Assembly (NCBI GenBank): GCA_040508515.1
Contig: JBEVMS010000226.1
Location: 1-8,597 of the forward strand
Direction: 5' to 3'
DNA: 8,597 bases
DNA from: JBEVMS01 sp040508515
GTDB taxonomy: Bacteria; Pseudomonadota; Gammaproteobacteria; Xanthomonadales; Rhodanobacteraceae
Shown here: in pieces, positions 6,403 to 8,597 of the stretch
How the letters are laid out: each line of letters starts with the position of its first letter
How positions within the stretch are numbered: the stretch's first letter is position 1
Made by a program: the position numbers and the translations under genes
Notes under the pieces: generated by a model
The model's database searches: none
The model's input: only the letters and a program-made list of their open reading frames with translations
What the model was told of the DNA's origin: nothing

Positions 6403-7119
6403 CTATGGAAGGTGCACGATCACGGCGGAAATGTTGTCGCGCGCAGCCTTGCTCAAGGCGCACTCGAATAGCCGCCCCAGCAACGACGAAGGGCTGACTA
6501 TCCGACCGCATAAACGACGAATTTCATCATCGGAAAGTTCTTTGTTGATGCCGTCCGAGCACAGCAAAAACTGCATCTGCGGACGATAACTGGTGACCGC
6601 CCAATCCAGGAAAAGATGCTCTTGCGCGCCAATCGCACGGGTCAACACGCCGGAGCCAGCGGGCGGCGGCGTGAACGGGTCGGTGGAGTGCGGCTCAGTA
6701 CGGTGGCCATGCACGTGATCGCGAGTCACCTGGCGTAACTGACCTTGCTCAAAGCAATAGGCGCGGCTGTCGCCGACCCAGCCGCACAGCATGAAATCGC
6801 GATCATGCACCAGCACCACCACGGTCGAACCGATCAGATCGACGCGGCGCTGCTCGGCCTGCTCACGCAAGTCGTTATTAACCTGCTGCAAGGCGTCCTC
6901 GATCGCCTCGACGAAATCGAACACGCTGCCAGAACGCACCAACGCCCCCAGCCGCTCGACGATCAGCGCGCTGGCATAGTCGCCGTCGGCGTGACCGCCC
7001 AGACCGTCGGCCACCACCCATAGCCCGATGTCGTCGCGCAGCAGAATGGCATCCTCGTTGTGACGACGCACCTTGCCGGTTTCGGTGCGCCCGGCGGATC
7101 GATACGTTGCCGGGATCAT
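6403..7119 (-). CDS. pppA: PP2C-family Ser/Thr phosphatase of the T6SS (PppA)
   Basis: PppA removes phosphate from Thr residues placed by PpkA, damping T6SS activity in the cytoplasm. The frame is open upstream to 7416, but ATG at 7119 (238 aa) is chosen because it overlaps the tagF stop as ATGA and the PP2C fold starts directly after it. All expected PP2C motifs are present: HNEDA (20-24), VADGLGGH (36-43), GST (97-99), GDSRAY (116-121), LTRAIG (159-164), CSDG (187-190) and ARDNIS (226-231). The Asp residues at 23, 38, 189 and 228 should bind the two metal ions, so the enzyme looks active. There is no membrane segment and the length is normal for stand-alone bacterial PP2Cs (about 240 aa). 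It sits between tagF and ppkA, which ensures co-expression with its opposing kinase. Confidence 0.93.
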   Translation of the reverse strand: MIPATYRSAGRTETGKVRRHNEDAILLRDDIGLWVVADGLGGHADGDYASALIVERLGALVRSGSVFDFVEAIEDALQQVNNDLREQAEQRRVDLIGSTVVVLVHDRDFMLCGWVGDSRAYCFEQGQLRQVTRDHVHGHRTEPHSTDPFTPPPAGSGVLTRAIGAQEHLFLDWAVTSYRPQMQFLLCSDGINKELSDDEIRRLCGRIVSPSSLLGRLFECALSKAARDNISAVIVHLP

Positions 7120-8555
7120 GCGGCTATCTCGATGAGTCGCAATGGCGCCGCCTCGGCGGGCAGTCCCGCCCACAACGCCAGCTGGCGGCAGCTCGCCTGG
7201 ACCGACGGCAAGGCCAGTGCCTCGGCAAGATAGCCGCGCGGCAAGGCGGTCAGCGGGTGTCCGGTCAGCAACAGCAGCCGATCGCCAGCCCGCAAGCGAC
7301 AACTGACCTGCTCGCAGCCCGGCATCGCCAGCGCGCCCAGACCCGGTCGCGCCGATGCCGGGGTTTCGTCCGCTGCAGTGGCGTCGAACAGCGGTTGCAG
7401 TTCGCCGTCGCGGCACAACCAGGCCGACGCCTTGCCGATGCGCAGCAAGGTAGCTTGGTCGGCCTCGGTCTGTAGCACCAGCACCGCGACGTCCTCGTCA
7501 ATCGGATCGATCAAATCTTCGCGCGCCAAGCGCAAGCGCGGATGCAAGGCGAGCAAGCTGGCGCCCAGGGAAACCAGATCCTGCTCGCCCGCTTGCTCGA
7601 TCACCGCGCAAGCCATCGTCGCGCCCTGCCGTGCTTGCACGCCCGGCGTGGGGTCGGCGCAGATCACGCTGCGCGTGACCGATCCTCGCCGCAACACGCT
7701 CATGCGCACACCGTGATCGAGCGATGCGCGCCGCGTCGGCTCATCTGCAACCTTCACAGCTGTAGGCAACGCAACCGGCGGCGCCGGATCACTCGGCAGC
7801 GGCGGCGGCCAATGCGGACGCGGGTCATCCTCTGGGCCAACGGCACGAGCCGCCAGCACGTCACTCTCCGGCCCCAGCATGCTGCGATAGGCCGCTACGC
7901 CCGGCAGGCCACGGGTGAGCCGGACGCCGCCAGCAATCCGTTCGTCGCCGACGCTCCACCACAACGCGTCCGCGCCGTGCTGGCTTGGCAATCGCTCCCA
8001 TAACTGGGCAAGCCAGCCGCCGTCCGGAGGACAAGCCGGCAACGCGGTGTACTCCGCTTCGCGCCAGTCCAGCGTGGTCAGCGATGCATCGAGCGCATCC
8101 GGCCCTAGCTGCGCTGCCGGCAACGCGGCGATCCATTCCGCGAACGCTTCGACGCCCGGAGCCGTCGCGCCTTGCCCCTGCCGATGCTGTTGCTCCAGCG
8201 CGGCGAACCACGCTTGCGTGCGCAACACCTGCGCGGCACTGCCTGGCGTTTCGTCGATCGCAGCGGCGATCACCATCGGAAAGCGACGGCCGACCCGATC
8301 CATCGCCGGCCCAATGACTCCCGCCCAACCGCGCTCGCCACACACACCCGGCGCCAGCATGAAACGCCACACCGGACCGTTGTCATAAACCTGCGGCCAC
8401 TGTGAACCCGATTGCGTTTGGACGGCCGCCAGCACGCGTTGAAAATGCGCATCCCAGCGCGCGACGAAATTCGCCGGCAGACCACGCTGCACAAAGTCGC
8501 CGACGCCGGGCAATTTGCCGAAGAAGCCCAGTTCGCGTGAAATCGGCAAGGTCAT
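7116..8555 (-). CDS. tagF: T6SS repressor TagF (ImpM family) fused to a degenerate PP2C-like domain
   Basis: TagF is a post-translational repressor of T6SS assembly that in Pseudomonas and Agrobacterium acts through Fha. ATG at 8555 (479 aa) is preferred over GTG at 8567 because it forms TGATG with an upstream stop codon. The N-terminal domain (about 5-226) matches the ImpM/TagF family (PF09867): GFFGKLPGVGDFVQRGLP near the start, GPAMDRVGRRFP at about 82-93, and WWSVGDER plus GLPGV at about 199-220. This alone is the usual TagF length. A proline-rich linker (about 240-270) joins it to a 200-residue extension. That extension follows the order of a PP2C fold (IGKASAWLCRDGEL where GDSRAYL is expected; LRAGDRLLLLTGHPLTAL where GDxLLLCSDGL is expected) but lacks the metal-binding Asp residues. 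TagF-PppA fusions with active phosphatase are known in Agrobacterium; here an intact PP2C follows separately. Confidence 0.9.
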   Translation of the reverse strand: MTLPISRELGFFGKLPGVGDFVQRGLPANFVARWDAHFQRVLAAVQTQSGSQWPQVYDNGPVWRFMLAPGVCGERGWAGVIGPAMDRVGRRFPMVIAAAIDETPGSAAQVLRTQAWFAALEQQHRQGQGATAPGVEAFAEWIAALPAAQLGPDALDASLTTLDWREAEYTALPACPPDGGWLAQLWERLPSQHGADALWWSVGDERIAGGVRLTRGLPGVAAYRSMLGPESDVLAARAVGPEDDPRPHWPPPLPSDPAPPVALPTAVKVADEPTRRASLDHGVRMSVLRRGSVTRSVICADPTPGVQARQGATMACAVIEQAGEQDLVSLGASLLALHPRLRLAREDLIDPIDEDVAVLVLQTEADQATLLRIGKASAWLCRDGELQPLFDATAADETPASARPGLGALAMPGCEQVSCRLRAGDRLLLLTGHPLTALPRGYLAEALALPSVQASCRQLALWAGLPAEAAPLRLIEIAA

Positions 8556-8596
8556 CAGCTGCCGCACCGGAAGCGCTGCACACTGGTATCCAGGAA
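8555..8596 (-). CDS. C-terminal end of an upstream gene, possibly tssM (partial)
   Basis: Minus-strand codons from 8596 to the TGA at 8557-8555 read FLDTSVQRFRCGS and stop. The TGA shares its A with the tagF ATG (TGATG), a classic coupled arrangement, and is the reason a gene end is proposed from so short a fragment. In the Pseudomonas H1 cluster the gene before tagF is tssM (IcmF), whose proteins tend to end in a short F-R/K-x-P-type tail; this end is only loosely similar. Identity therefore rests on gene order. The alternative is that this is part of the tagF reading frame, which is also open to the window edge. Confidence 0.45.
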   Translation of the reverse strand, partial: FLDTSVQRFRCGS

Positions 8597-8597
8597 C

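Noticed and set aside
6403..7416. 337-aa reading of the phosphatase gene starting at 7416
   Set aside because: The first 99 residues are Arg/Gly/Ala-rich, overlap the tagF coding sequence out of frame and have no PP2C content. ATG at 7119 with ATGA overlap gives a normal 238-aa PP2C.
8555..8597. tagF extended to the window edge through in-frame codons upstream of the GTG at 8567
   Set aside because: The ATG at 8555 forms TGATG with a stop in another frame and begins just before the conserved TagF domain, so the open upstream frame is better explained as the end of the preceding gene.

Overview
The window looks chromosomal and GC-rich (by eye a little over 60%), from a gammaproteobacterium. 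I lean towards the Xanthomonadales/Lysobacterales (Xanthomonas, Lysobacter, Dyella or Luteibacter-like) from codon use, the tRNA flank and gene content, but nothing here proves it. The right three-quarters is one end of a type VI secretion system (T6SS) locus, including its threonine-phosphorylation control module.

Layout. Positions 1-31 are the 3' end of a tRNA, probably tRNA-Pro, followed by a clear intrinsic terminator (48-74) and a short direct repeat. A lone forward gene of unknown function lies at 256-1017. A 382-bp non-coding stretch follows; it ends in a 7-bp inverted repeat and a weak promoter candidate in front of tssA (1400-2461, +), the T6SS baseplate/cap protein. Convergent to tssA, on the minus strand and reading from the right edge leftwards, are the last 13 codons of an upstream gene (possibly tssM), tagF (8555-7116), the PP2C phosphatase pppA (7119-6403), a very large membrane Ser/Thr kinase ppkA (6383-2883) and a small tail-anchored protein (2886-2551). 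A strong stem-loop separates the two convergent units.

How the genes fit together. In characterised T6SSs, PpkA phosphorylates a switch protein (Fha, or TssL in Agrobacterium) to activate firing, PppA reverses this, and TagF represses assembly separately. All three are packed here in one tightly coupled run (TGATG, ATGA, a 19-bp gap, ATGA). The gene order tssM(?)-tagF-pppA-ppkA matches the Pseudomonas H1 order. The Fha target and the rest of the structural genes must lie beyond the right edge.

The most interesting points are these. (1) TagF carries a C-terminal domain that looks like a PP2C phosphatase stripped of its metal ligands, next to an intact PP2C gene. (2) The kinase's extracytoplasmic part ends in a formylglycine-generating-enzyme (FGE) fold lacking one of the two catalytic cysteines, preceded by a run of degenerate TPR-like units, which suggests a ligand-sensing receptor. 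(3) The cytoplasmic N-terminus of the kinase repeats an eight-residue acidic-Thr motif that could be an FHA docking site. (4) A small SHOCT-like tail-anchored protein of unknown role is translationally coupled to the kinase. No IS element, integrase, prophage gene or CRISPR array is visible.
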